Positions 10,210 to 18,735 of a DNA stretch of 64,000 nt are shown here, piece after piece; position 1 is the first letter of the stretch, and each line of letters begins with the position of its first letter. The notes under the pieces were generated by a model. The model saw only the letters and a program-made list of their open reading frames with translations, did not search any database and had not been told where the DNA came from. Source of the DNA: Candidatus Omnitrophota bacterium (GTDB taxonomy: Bacteria > Hinthialibacterota > Hinthialibacteria > Hinthialibacterales > Hinthialibacteraceae); contig JBFMBP010000150.1 of assembly GCA_040755155.1 (NCBI GenBank), positions 40,001 to 104,000 of the forward strand, read 5' to 3'. Position numbers and translations under genes: made by a program.

Positions 10210-11790
10210 GTGGTCGTTTTGTCGGGTAAGATAGAACTATTCGATACTACGCTGCGCGATGGGACGCAAGGAGAGTACATCAATTATTCCGTCGAGGATA
10301 AAATCCGGATCGCCCAGAGAATGGACGAATTCGGCATCATGTACATCGAGGGCGGATGGCCTGGCTCCAATCCCAAGGACATCGCATTTTTCCAACGCGC
10401 CAAGGATTTGAAATTCGCGAACGCGACGATTACGGCGTTCGGCAGCACGCGCCATGCGCGCAACGCCGTGGAGAGCGATCCCAACATTCGCGCGTTGCTG
10501 GAATCGGAAACGAAAGCCGTCGCCATCTTCGGCAAATCGTGGGATTTTCACGTTACCCAGGCGTTGCGGATCGAGTTATCGGACAATTTGCAAATGATCC
10601 GGGATTCGGTAGGGTATTTGAAATCTCAGGGACGAAAAGTCATTTACGATGCCGAACATTTTTTCGACGGCTATAAAAACAATCCCGAATACGCCCTGAA
10701 AACCATCCAGGCGGCGTCGGAAGCGGGAGCGGAAGTCATTGCGCTCTGCGATACGAACGGCGGCAGCCTTCCCCACGAAATCAGCCAGATCGCCCGCATC
10801 GCCAAAGCGAATATCTCCTGCAAACTGGGCATCCACACCCATAATGATTCCGGCTGCGCCGTAGCGAATACTCTCGCCGCCGTCTTGGAAGGCGCCGAGC
10901 ACGTCCAGGGAACGTTCAACGGCTTTGGCGAACGCTGCGGAAACGCCGATCTTTCGTCGGTGGTTCCCAACCTGATGCTCAAATTGGGGTGCGAAGTTGT
11001 TCCGATGGAGAATTTGAAGGAACTGGCCGGATTGGCCCTCTACATCGCCGAGCTGGCGAACGTGCAGCCGAAACACAATCAACCCTACGTGGGGATGAGC
11101 GCATTCGCTCACAAAGGCGGCATTCACGTCAGCGCCGTGCAGCGCGATTCGAAAACGTACGAACACATCGATCCCGCCCTCGTAGGCAACCGGCAGCGCG
11201 TGTTGATTTCCGAACTTTCCGGTCAATCCAACATCCTCCATAAATTGAAAGATATGGGAATCGAATTGGACAAATCCTCGCCGGTAGGACGCCGCATTCT
11301 GGAAAAGATCAAACAATTGGAAAGCGAGGGCTATTATTACGAAACAGCCGACGCCTCCCTGGAATTGTTGATCCGCAAGGAATTGGGACAGCATCGTTCC
11401 TTTTTTCAACTCGTGGCGTACCGAGTGCTCGTCGATCAGCATCACGCCAGCGACGATCTCTGGTCCGAAGCGACGGTGCGCGTCAAGATCGGCGACGAAG
11501 TGCTTTTTATGGCGGGAGACGGAGACGGCCCCGTCAATGCGTTGGACAACGCGCTGCGTAAAGCGCTGGAAGGCCATTTTCCCCAATTGCGCGATGTGCG
11601 GTTGACCGATTTCAAGGTGCGCATCATCGATTCCGGCCAGGGAACGGCGGCTAAAACCCGCGTCTTGATCGAATCCAGCGACGGCGAGCGGGAATGGATC
11701 ACCATGGGCGTCTCCGAAAACATCATTGAAGCTTCCTGGGACGCGCTCGTCGACAGCATCGATTACAAGTTAATGCTCGATGAAAAGTAA
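10210..11790 (+). CDS. cimA: (R)-citramalate synthase
   Basis: The protein condenses pyruvate and acetyl-CoA to citramalate, a threonine-independent entry into isoleucine synthesis. It has 526 residues. The HMGL-like TIM barrel begins with IELFDTTLRDGTQGE, containing the metal-binding DTTLRDG motif. EGGWPGSNPKD is typical of the citramalate synthase subfamily rather than LeuA, and GIHTHNDSG holds the metal-ligand histidines. The LeuA dimer regulatory domain occupies about 385-526. The start is uncertain: GTG at 10210 gives MVVLSGKIELF, but a TTG at 10219 with ggtgg upstream is equally plausible. The next gene starts inside the last codons, indicating translational coupling. Confidence 0.92.
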   Translation: MVVLSGKIELFDTTLRDGTQGEYINYSVEDKIRIAQRMDEFGIMYIEGGWPGSNPKDIAFFQRAKDLKFANATITAFGSTRHARNAVESDPNIRALLESETKAVAIFGKSWDFHVTQALRIELSDNLQMIRDSVGYLKSQGRKVIYDAEHFFDGYKNNPEYALKTIQAASEAGAEVIALCDTNGGSLPHEISQIARIAKANISCKLGIHTHNDSGCAVANTLAAVLEGAEHVQGTFNGFGERCGNADLSSVVPNLMLKLGCEVVPMENLKELAGLALYIAELANVQPKHNQPYVGMSAFAHKGGIHVSAVQRDSKTYEHIDPALVGNRQRVLISELSGQSNILHKLKDMGIELDKSSPVGRRILEKIKQLESEGYYYETADASLELLIRKELGQHRSFFQLVAYRVLVDQHHASDDLWSEATVRVKIGDEVLFMAGDGDGPVNALDNALRKALEGHFPQLRDVRLTDFKVRIIDSGQGTAAKTRVLIESSDGEREWITMGVSENIIEASWDALVDSIDYKLMLDEK

Positions 11791-13102
11791 ATGCCGTTAC
11801 GCCGTCGTCGGCGGAGGCGCCGCCGGATGCACGCTCGCCTGGCATTTATCGCGCAACGGCCATGAGGTCGTGGTCTACGAGCGCGAAAAAGGGCTGGGAG
11901 GGTTGGCTTCCGCTATTCCTTTCGGGCGCACTCGCCTGGATCGATTCTATCATCACATCTTCACCAGCGACGATCGCATCCAGTCTTATATCCAGCTATT
12001 GGGTCTCGCCTCCGATTTGCATTGGCGCTCCTCTTCCGTTGGATTCGAATATAAGGGCGAATTATATCCCTTCACGACGCCGAAAGACCTTTTGACGTTC
12101 CGGCCTCTTTCCTGGCTTTCCCGGCTGCGCGTCGGCTGGACGGTGTTAAAAGCCCAACGCATTAAATCTTACGAACCGCTGGAGAAGATTACGGCGGAAG
12201 AATGGATCGTAAGGGAAATGGGAGAGCAGGCGTACCGCGTCTTGTGGGAGCCGCTCTTGCGCTCCAAATTCGGCGACCGCTACCGCGAAGTATCCGCCGT
12301 TTGGTTTTGGGGCAAGGTCAAACTGCGCGGCGGGACGCGCTCCAAAAGCGGCGCTGGAGAATGTTTGGGCTATCTGAAAGGCGGATGGGGACGGATTTTC
12401 GACTGCATGGGCGAACAAATCGCCAAACAGGGCGGGATTTTTCGCTTTCACGAAATCGTGAAAGCGATCGAACCTAGCGGAAAAGGATTGATTGTCCGCA
12501 CGCGCGCGGGAACGGACGAATTCGACCGCGTGATTTTCACGCCCAGCCTGGCGACGTTCGCGGAAACCGTTCCCTCGCTTCCGGAAGAGGTTAAAGCGAA
12601 ATATGGAGCGATTCCGTTCCAAGCCAACATTACGGCGGCATTGGGCTTGGAACGGTCGATCTCGCCTTATTACTGGCTCAACATCACCGCTCCCGAATCG
12701 CCTTTCGTCGCCGTTATCGAACATAGCCGGCTGTTCGACGATCCGGATTACGGCGAATTGACGCCGGTTTATCTCTCCCGTTATCTCGACCGGGAGCACC
12801 CCATGTTCAAGACGCGCCCCTCCTTTCTGCGCGACATGTTCGCCGCGCAGTTGGAAAGAATATTCCCCAATTTTCGGAGGGAGTGGATTCGAGAGTTTAC
12901 TTTATCAAAAGCTCACTTCGCACAACCCGTCGTCGGGTTGCTGTACTCCGCCAACAGACCCGCTTTCGATACTCCGCTGCCGGGACTTTATCTTTGTACG
13001 ATGGCGCAGATATACCCGGAAGATCGCGGGATGAATTACAGCATGAAAATTGCGGAAGAATTGTTACGCCAGCTCGGAGAATGGAACCGAACGCCAGCCT
13101 AA
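11780..13102 (+). CDS. FAD/NAD(P)-dependent oxidoreductase, amine-oxidase/HemY-like
   Basis: A 440-residue flavoprotein. The N-terminal Rossmann motif VVGGGAAGCTLAWHLSRNGH (residues 9-28) and downstream EREKGLGGLASA bind FAD. LDRFYHHIF and the C-terminal NYSMKIAEELL segment resemble the protoporphyrinogen oxidase / UDP-galactopyranose mutase / amine oxidase superfamily. The substrate is not evident. It overlaps the end of cimA by 11 nt. A UbiA-family prenyltransferase of the decaprenyl-phosphate phosphoribosyltransferase type lies just beyond on the opposite strand, so a role in polyprenyl-sugar or cell-envelope chemistry is possible but only inferred. Confidence 0.85.
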   Translation: MKSKCRYAVVGGGAAGCTLAWHLSRNGHEVVVYEREKGLGGLASAIPFGRTRLDRFYHHIFTSDDRIQSYIQLLGLASDLHWRSSSVGFEYKGELYPFTTPKDLLTFRPLSWLSRLRVGWTVLKAQRIKSYEPLEKITAEEWIVREMGEQAYRVLWEPLLRSKFGDRYREVSAVWFWGKVKLRGGTRSKSGAGECLGYLKGGWGRIFDCMGEQIAKQGGIFRFHEIVKAIEPSGKGLIVRTRAGTDEFDRVIFTPSLATFAETVPSLPEEVKAKYGAIPFQANITAALGLERSISPYYWLNITAPESPFVAVIEHSRLFDDPDYGELTPVYLSRYLDREHPMFKTRPSFLRDMFAAQLERIFPNFRREWIREFTLSKAHFAQPVVGLLYSANRPAFDTPLPGLYLCTMAQIYPEDRGMNYSMKIAEELLRQLGEWNRTPA

Positions 13103-13106
13103 CGCC

Positions 13107-13517
13107 TTAATATTCTTCTTCCTCATCCACATCGTAGTCCATCTCGTCGTAGTCGTCGTCGTAGTCGTCGTCCAGATCGTCCAGATCGTCGTCCTCGTCT
13201 TCGTCCTCGTCGTAGTCGTCCTCGTCTTCGAAAAACTCGTCGTCTTCCAGCTCGTCGTCTTCTTCCTCGTCGTCTGCTCCCTCGACTTCGTCGTCAAAGG
13301 ATTCTTCCTCTTCGTCCCACCCCAACAGATAGGCCTTGAGAGAATCCACTGAAGCGCCGCGCCATTCGGCGCCGGCTACGGCGATCCAACAAGGAATCAG
13401 ACTTCCGTCCGCCGCGCGGACAAGCGCGCCAACGCATGGCGATCCCGGAATGCGGAAAGCTACGGCAATGATTGAAGATTTCGTCATCCTAGAAAACCAG
13501 CGATGATTATCTCCCAT
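13107..13517 (-). CDS. Small protein with an extremely acidic C-terminal tail
   Basis: A 136-residue protein of unknown function. Residues 1-68 form a compact hydrophobic/mixed domain (AVAFRIPGSPCVGALVR, then SLKAYLLGWDEEE). The remaining half is almost entirely Asp, Glu and Tyr. On the minus strand gaggag stands 8 nt before the ATG at 13517, and a promoter lies upstream, so I believe the gene is real despite low complexity. The complementary Thr/Arg-rich frame on the other strand is a shadow. Acidic tails often mediate binding to basic proteins or metals; nothing here shows which. It converges on the FAD oxidoreductase with a 4-nt gap. Confidence 0.7.
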   Translation of the reverse strand: MGDNHRWFSRMTKSSIIAVAFRIPGSPCVGALVRAADGSLIPCWIAVAGAEWRGASVDSLKAYLLGWDEEEESFDDEVEGADDEEEDDELEDDEFFEDEDDYDEDEDEDDDLDDLDDDYDDDYDEMDYDVDEEEEY

Positions 13518-13591
13518 GATAGTACTCCTCAGCGCTAACTAATTTGGAGAACCCTCGCTACCGAAAGTGATACCTTATGTCTCCGCTCGCT

Positions 13592-13619
13592 ACATTACAC
13601 GTAAGAGAAACCAAGTCAA
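13592..13619 (-). promoter_or_regulatory. Sigma-70 promoter for the acidic protein gene
   Basis: On the minus strand TTGACT (13614-13619), a 16-bp spacer and TAATGT (13592-13597) give a start near 13584, about 67 nt before the ATG. The promoter sits between the prenyltransferase stop codon and the acidic gene, so the latter can be expressed separately. Confidence 0.5.
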
Positions 13620-13636
13620 TACCTGATTTGAAAAAT

Positions 13637-14539
13637 TTATTCCCCCAAATACACAACCCAAAAAACAACGATCAGCCAGAGAAAACCATTCACGAGAAGA
13701 GGGCGATCAGACAACAACAATTCCGTAGGATTTCCGCCCTCTTCTTTCCGGTAAGCGAGGAAAAGATAACGGAACAATCCGTATAAAACAAAGGGGATGG
13801 AGTATTTCATTCCCGGATGATACCCCGCCGATCCGTGTTCGGGATTGGGATCGATGCAGTAGAGAGAATAGGTTACGGCGGCGCCCGCCGTGACGATGCA
13901 GATAATCTGATCGAGAAAGGCCGTCGAATATTCCTGCAGGATGGCGCGATGGTTTCCGGCGTTTTCCTCGCCCAGCAAAAGAATTTCATGGCGGCGTTTG
14001 CAAAAGGCGAGAAAGAGCGAGACGAATATCGCGCAGATGTAGAGCCAGTCGGAAAACTTCACACCAATGACGACGGCTCCGGCATAGGTGCGCAGCACGA
14101 ATCCCAACGCGATGATCATGCCGTCGAGAATGACGACGGTTTTCCACCAGAAGGTATACAGAATATTCGTCGCGACGTAGAGCCAACCCACCAGCAGAAA
14201 GGAAAGAGAAAGCCAGGCGGAGGCGCCGGTGGCGGCGAGAAACAGAAAGACGCAAGCGGCCAACGCCGTGAAAACGTCCAGGCGTCCAGAAGGCAATGGG
14301 CGTTGGCGTTTGTCGGGATGAAGCCGGTCTCGATCCAAGTCGACGATGTCGTTAATCATATAAACGCAGGAGGAGTAAAGGCAAAAAAGCGCAAACGCGA
14401 GAAACGCTTTCAAGACGGAATCCGCATGGCCGAATTCCCGGGCGAAAATCAAAGGCGCGAAAACGAACGCATTCTTTACCCACTGCTTGGGACGGGCGAT
14501 CTCGACGATCGCCGCCGTTTTTTCCGTCCAGGACGCCAT
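13637..14539 (-). CDS. UbiA-family prenyltransferase, decaprenyl-phosphate phosphoribosyltransferase-like
   Basis: A 300-residue integral membrane protein with about eight hydrophobic segments. IARPKQWVKNAFVFAPL near the N-terminus and the Mg-diphosphate motif NDIVDLDRDRLHPDK (about residue 62) are typical of the UbiA superfamily branch that transfers phosphoribose from PRPP to a polyprenyl phosphate, as Rv3806c does in mycobacteria. I start it at the ATG at 14539 (MASWTEK), with gga 8 nt upstream; the preceding TTG is in frame but less likely. It follows the GNAT gene by about 50 nt on the same strand. No DprE1/DprE2 epimerase genes are adjacent. Confidence 0.85.
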   Translation of the reverse strand: MASWTEKTAAIVEIARPKQWVKNAFVFAPLIFAREFGHADSVLKAFLAFALFCLYSSCVYMINDIVDLDRDRLHPDKRQRPLPSGRLDVFTALAACVFLFLAATGASAWLSLSFLLVGWLYVATNILYTFWWKTVVILDGMIIALGFVLRTYAGAVVIGVKFSDWLYICAIFVSLFLAFCKRRHEILLLGEENAGNHRAILQEYSTAFLDQIICIVTAGAAVTYSLYCIDPNPEHGSAGYHPGMKYSIPFVLYGLFRYLFLAYRKEEGGNPTELLLSDRPLLVNGFLWLIVVFWVVYLGE

Positions 14540-14590
14540 CAAACCATTCCTTTTTCTCGCGGCCTTGTGTGGGGCGAAGAGACTGAAGAT

Positions 14591-15076
14591 TTATAAATCC
14601 TTGGGGATATTGTGCCACATAATATGGAGAAACGGATTGAATCCGACTTTCTGCCAAAAGCGATATCCTCGCTCGTTGCGGGGAGAAACGTTCAACTGAA
14701 TGACGGTAATCCCCCTTCGATTAAACCATCGGCGTATATGCTCCCATAACTTGCCGCCGCAGCCGGAGCGTTGTTCCGATGCGGCGACGGCCATTTCCGC
14801 AATGAAGCCGTATCGGCCCAGCGCGAAGACGGTGGGATTGGATAAGATCATGCCGATGGTATAGCCGACGATCGTTCCCTCTCTATCCGCAACAAAGATC
14901 GCGTAATCGTAGTTCTCTTGGATGGAACGAAGATATTCGAGATAGGATTCTTCATGATTCGCCGCCAACTCGAAGCGGGGATCGAACGAGAGGTGATAGT
15001 CCATCATCTCGATCCACAATTCCACAACCCGGGGAAAATCTTCCTCCTTCGCCCTTCGAAGAATCAAATCCGCCAT
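14591..15076 (-). CDS. GNAT-family N-acetyltransferase
   Basis: A 161-residue acetyltransferase. It begins MADLILRRAKEEDFPRVVELW (first beta strand and helix of the fold). The core has FIAEMAVAASEQRSGCGGKL, including the acetyl-CoA pyrophosphate-binding Q/RxxGxG/A motif as QRSGCGG. NERGYRFWQKVGF is the typical beta7/helix4 end. The substrate is unknown. The start at 15076 has gagg 9 nt upstream; a longer frame to 15169 adds an unconserved Arg-rich stretch. It is probably the first gene of a minus-strand pair with the prenyltransferase. Confidence 0.88.
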   Translation of the reverse strand: MADLILRRAKEEDFPRVVELWIEMMDYHLSFDPRFELAANHEESYLEYLRSIQENYDYAIFVADREGTIVGYTIGMILSNPTVFALGRYGFIAEMAVAASEQRSGCGGKLWEHIRRWFNRRGITVIQLNVSPRNERGYRFWQKVGFNPFLHIMWHNIPKDL

Positions 15077-15363
15077 CGAAATGAACCTCATGCGCCGCCG
15101 CCGCGAGTCGAAGCCGAATCCGCTTCGGTTTTGTTCAGGATGATAGGAATATCTTTTTCGTATTGTCAAGGGATCGATTCCGGCGTTCTGGGAAAGCGGC
15201 GGGAAGAGAGCCGAAGATCTTTTTCTCGTTCCCAGACGCCTTTAACAATAATCTTGGGCGTGGTAATTTGATATGCGGGAGAGTTAGAATTCATTTCCGT
15301 TTTCGTCTTATTTTTCGAATAAACGAAACAGAAACATTACCCATTCCAAAAGGAGTAGATGCA

Positions 15364-16641
15364 ATGAGCGAAGCGAAAAAAGGCATGTCGCGCAGAGATT
15401 TTGGGAAGACGGCCATAGCGGGCGCAACCGCCGCGGCCGGATTGGGGATCGTTCGGAACGCCGCCGCCGCGGATCCCTTGAAGATTGCCTTGATTGGCGC
15501 AGGCGGACGCGGAACCGGCGCCGTGCAGGATGCGATGAAGGCGTCGGACAACATTCATCTCATCGGCATAGCCGACGTCATGGAACAGACGGCGAAGAAT
15601 GCGTTCAATGGATTCAAAAACAACGCCAATCTCGCCGACAACATTAAAATGACCGAAGAGACGGTCTTCTGGGGATTGGACGCTTATCAAAAAGTGATCG
15701 ATTTGCAGCCCGACTACATTATTATCGCCACGCCTCCGGGATTTCGCCCCATCCATTTCGAAGCGGTCGTCGAGAAGAAACTGCACTGCTTCTGCGAAAA
15801 GCCGGTGGCGACCGATTCCAACGGCATCCGCCGCTACATGGCCGCCGCGCGCAAATCGGAGCGTCTTGGACTAAGCATCGTCGTGGGAACGCAGCGCCGC
15901 CATCAAAAGGAATACATCGAAACCATCCAAAAAATCCATGACGGCGCCCTGGGCGAAATCGTCGCGGGCCGCGCTTATTGGAACGGCACCCTGCCTCACC
16001 GCCGCGAACGCAAAGAAGGCATGGACGATTTGACCTATCAACTTTACAACTGGTACAACTTCTGCTGGATTTGCGGCGACAATATCGTCGAACAGCACGT
16101 GCACAACCTCGACGTCATGAACTGGGTCTTCCAAGCGCATCCCATCTCCGTCGATGCCAGCGGCGGACGCGCCCAGAAGCCTCCGGAAGCAAAATACGGC
16201 AATATTTGGGATCATTTCAACTGCGATTTCGAATATCCGAACGGCGTGCACGTTATCAGCTCCTGCCGCCATTGGGACAATTGCGACGACGACGTCTCCG
16301 AACTCATTACGGGAACCAATCGCGCTTTCCGCAATGGGCAGAGCAATTGCAACGACATGGCGTCCGAAAGAGTGGGCGGCCGCGCCTACGTGCAAGAACA
16401 CGCCGATCTGCAAGCCAGCATTCGCGGAACCGGCCCCAAATTGAACGAAGCCATGCAGGTAGCCGTCAGCACCTTCACGGCCATCTTTGGACGCATGTCC
16501 GCCTATATGGGCAAAAGATTGAGCTGGGACGAAGCGTTGAATATGGATTACGACATATTTCCAAATAATATGAATTGGGGCGTTCCCATGCCGCCCGATC
16601 CCATTCCCGTTCCCGGAACGAAAATTCCCGGCATGAAGTGA
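15364..16641 (+). CDS. Tat-exported Gfo/Idh/MocA-family oxidoreductase
   Basis: A 425-residue NAD(P)-dependent sugar or inositol dehydrogenase-like protein. The N-terminus has a twin-arginine signal (SRRDFGKTAIAGATAA, residues 9-24), so it is probably exported folded with cofactor. The Rossmann motif LIGAGGRGTG (43-52) follows. The EKP signature (145-147 in CFCEKPVATD) is the lysine motif of the family. A Gfo/Idh/MocA C-terminal alpha/beta domain completes it. Tat-exported members are abundant in Planctomycetes and related carbohydrate degraders. ATG 15364 follows aggag with 8 nt spacing. It is divergent from the GNAT gene and is followed by a hairpin with a T-run. Confidence 0.93.
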   Translation: MSEAKKGMSRRDFGKTAIAGATAAAGLGIVRNAAAADPLKIALIGAGGRGTGAVQDAMKASDNIHLIGIADVMEQTAKNAFNGFKNNANLADNIKMTEETVFWGLDAYQKVIDLQPDYIIIATPPGFRPIHFEAVVEKKLHCFCEKPVATDSNGIRRYMAAARKSERLGLSIVVGTQRRHQKEYIETIQKIHDGALGEIVAGRAYWNGTLPHRRERKEGMDDLTYQLYNWYNFCWICGDNIVEQHVHNLDVMNWVFQAHPISVDASGGRAQKPPEAKYGNIWDHFNCDFEYPNGVHVISSCRHWDNCDDDVSELITGTNRAFRNGQSNCNDMASERVGGRAYVQEHADLQASIRGTGPKLNEAMQVAVSTFTAIFGRMSAYMGKRLSWDEALNMDYDIFPNNMNWGVPMPPDPIPVPGTKIPGMK

Positions 16642-16673
16642 GCTGAATCGATCATTGAATCAAGATTGAGCAG

Positions 16674-16709
16674 AAGGGGGGCATGCGCCCCCCTTACTCT
16701 TGATTTTTT
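16674..16709 (+). terminator. Hairpin with downstream T-run after the oxidoreductase gene
   Basis: A 9-bp stem aaggggggc/gcccccctt (16674-16695) with a 4-nt loop is followed by actcttga and six T residues (16704-16709). The T-run is set back by 8 nt, so termination may be imperfect. The hairpin also ends in the actctt motif shared with hairpins at 10055 and 34183. Confidence 0.55.
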
Positions 16710-16783
16710 CACTTAACGCGGAAATTCATACGTCAACAGTTATTATGCGGTTTTTATTCTCTGCAACGGCTAGGGATAACCAG

Positions 16784-17422
16784 ATGAGCGGCATTAAGGA
16801 GAAAATAAAAATACTTGCCCGTAACTATTCGGAAGATCTGAATAAAAAGATTACCGAAAGAGTGAAAAAAATGGATTCGGACGACAAGTCTCATTACTTG
16901 ATTTATCGAGTATTGGGAGTGACGAATCAAGAAGGGGAGTTGATTGATATTTATCAGAATAAAGGCCGATTTTTATATAAATATGCGGGAGCCCTTTTAG
17001 AAGAATCGGCCATTTTATGTTTTGAAGAGAAATTCGAAAATACGAAGAAAAAGGTAAGAATACCTAACACTCACGGTTCGCGTCCTAAAACATTCGAGAT
17101 CGATTGTCTTATTGGAACGGAAGCGTATGAAATTAAATGGCGGGATGCAACCACAGACGGCGATCATATTACCAAAGAACATACAAGAGTGAAAAATATA
17201 AAAGAGGCGGGATTTAAACCGATTAGGATCATGTTTTATTATCCTAATCGCGATCAAGCGATTAAAATACAAGAAACAATAGAGACAATCTATTCGGGGA
17301 TTGGCGGCGAATACAATTATGGAAATAAGGCGTGGGAACTTATACGCAAGAAAACGGGCGTAGATTTATTTAAAATCATGGAAGAGATCGCGGAAGAAAA
17401 TTCGAAAAAACAATTAAAATAG
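16784..17422 (+). CDS. Type II restriction endonuclease, ApaLI-like
   Basis: A 212-residue protein. FEIDCLIGTEAYEIKWRD contains a PD-(D/E)XK-type nuclease centre: Asp107, then Glu116-x-Lys118. ATTDGDHITKEHTRV and KPIRIMFYYPNR are blocks I associate with the ApaLI family of restriction enzymes (recognition GTGCAC); this is recall, not a search. The methyltransferase gene begins 4 nt after the stop, as expected for a restriction-modification pair. The ATG at 16784 is chosen with aggga upstream; the open frame extends 28 codons further. The gene is visibly AT-rich against its neighbours, suggesting acquisition. Confidence 0.75.
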   Translation: MSGIKEKIKILARNYSEDLNKKITERVKKMDSDDKSHYLIYRVLGVTNQEGELIDIYQNKGRFLYKYAGALLEESAILCFEEKFENTKKKVRIPNTHGSRPKTFEIDCLIGTEAYEIKWRDATTDGDHITKEHTRVKNIKEAGFKPIRIMFYYPNRDQAIKIQETIETIYSGIGGEYNYGNKAWELIRKKTGVDLFKIMEEIAEENSKKQLK

Positions 17423-17426
17423 AAAC

Positions 17427-18626
17427 ATGTTCTATACGGGAGACTGCCTGGACATATTAAAAAATCTCGGAAACGAGACCGTAGATTTAGTCTACATGGA
17501 TCCTCCCTTTTTTACTCAAAAACGCCAGAAATTGAAAACGCGAGACAATACGAAAGAATATTGCTTTGACGATAAATGGGATAGCATAAACGAGTATTAT
17601 CAATTTATTGGTGAACGGTTGAAAGAATGCCGGAGAGTATTGAAAAATTCCGGCAGCATTTTTGTTCACTGCGATCGATCGGCATCTCACCATTTACGCA
17701 TGTCTCTCGATGACGTTTTTGGGAGTGATCAATTTCAAAGCGAGATTGTTTGGATTTATAAAAGATGGTCGAACAATAAAAAAGGATTGCTTAACGCTCA
17801 TCAAATTATTTATTTTTACGCTAAATTCCCAGACTTTAAATTTTATCCAATCTATGAAGGCTACTCTCCTACCACCAATATCGATCAGATATTTCAAAAG
17901 AGAATTAGAGACAAAAACGGGAAAACTGTTTATAAAAAGGACATAAATGGGGATTGCGAATTGCTGGAAGATAAGAGAGGAGTTCCCCTATCCGATGTTT
18001 GGGAAATCCCCTACTTGAATCCAAAAGCAAAAGAAAGAACGGGATATCCGACTCAAAAGCCAATTCTATTATTAGAAAGAATTATCCAATTAGTCACAGA
18101 TAAAGGCGATCTTGTACTTGATCCTTTCTGCGGAAGCGGCACTACGCTTGTTGCCGCAGAACTTTTAAAAAGAGAATTTATCGGAATCGATATATCGAAA
18201 GATGCAATCGCCATATGCAAAGAGAGAGTGCGCGCTCCCATTAGAACGGAATCATTTTTATTGCAAAAAGGCAAAAGCGCTTATGTAAATCAATCTCATG
18301 AGATCAATAAACTACTAGAAATAATTGGGGCCGTTCCCGTTCAGAGAAATAAAGGCATAGATGGATTTCTAAAATACGGCGACATCGTTAAGCCGATCCC
18401 TGTGAAAATACAACGCAGCAACGAATCGTTGGAAGAAGCGGAAAAACTTCTTGTCAAAGCGTCGCAAAAAAACAAATATAAAGGAAAGATTCTTATTAAA
18501 ACGAATAATAAGCATGATAATAACTTGTTTGATATCATCGGCGATTCCTCCCATGAAGTCTTAATCGTTGAGGATATCGAGAGATTTCTCTCGGAAAAAG
18601 AGGCTATTTTGAATCATTTTGGTTGA
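17427..18626 (+). CDS. Site-specific DNA methyltransferase (beta class) with nuclease-like C-terminal domain
   Basis: A 399-residue modification enzyme. The catalytic motif DPPF (25-28, LVYMDPPFFTQ) precedes the SAM-binding motif DPFCGSGTT (232-240), the order that defines beta-class amino-methyltransferases. DPPF suggests N6-adenine or N4-cytosine methylation. GYPTQKP and EFIGIDIS are further conserved blocks. After about residue 285 there is an extra domain with GIDGFLKYGD (310-319) and PVKIQR (325-330), a spacing reminiscent of Mrr-like PD-(D/E)XK folds. No strong ribosome binding site is visible, so expression may depend on coupling to the endonuclease gene. Codon use is AT-rich like its partner. 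Confidence 0.9.
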   Translation: MFYTGDCLDILKNLGNETVDLVYMDPPFFTQKRQKLKTRDNTKEYCFDDKWDSINEYYQFIGERLKECRRVLKNSGSIFVHCDRSASHHLRMSLDDVFGSDQFQSEIVWIYKRWSNNKKGLLNAHQIIYFYAKFPDFKFYPIYEGYSPTTNIDQIFQKRIRDKNGKTVYKKDINGDCELLEDKRGVPLSDVWEIPYLNPKAKERTGYPTQKPILLLERIIQLVTDKGDLVLDPFCGSGTTLVAAELLKREFIGIDISKDAIAICKERVRAPIRTESFLLQKGKSAYVNQSHEINKLLEIIGAVPVQRNKGIDGFLKYGDIVKPIPVKIQRSNESLEEAEKLLVKASQKNKYKGKILIKTNNKHDNNLFDIIGDSSHEVLIVEDIERFLSEKEAILNHFG

Positions 18627-18735
18627 TCCTCTCCCCGCATGGACCCGAACCTGCTTCATAGAGGAAGCGGGAGATATTCCCACTCTTTTTGCTTATATAG
18701 AAAAGACAAAACGATTTTGAAGGCGGATTCGCCGT

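Noticed and set aside
10576-11586. 336-codon minus-strand frame opposite cimA
   Set aside because: It is an antisense shadow of a clearly conserved enzyme.
13064-13297. Thr/Arg-rich open frame opposite the acidic protein
   Set aside because: It is the antisense reading of GAC/GAA/GAT codon runs; the minus-strand frame has a promoter and Shine-Dalgarno, this one has neither.
13817-14596. 259-codon plus-strand frame opposite the prenyltransferase
   Set aside because: Antisense shadow of a membrane protein: charged, low-complexity, without a ribosome binding site.
15163-15363. N-terminal extension of the Gfo/Idh/MocA protein
   Set aside because: The Tat signal begins at 15364 with a proper Shine-Dalgarno; the extension is basic and unconserved.
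16784-18626. Larger defence island around the restriction-modification pair
   Set aside because: The genes on both sides (oxidoreductase, transporter, phosphatase) are housekeeping-like; no other defence gene is seen.
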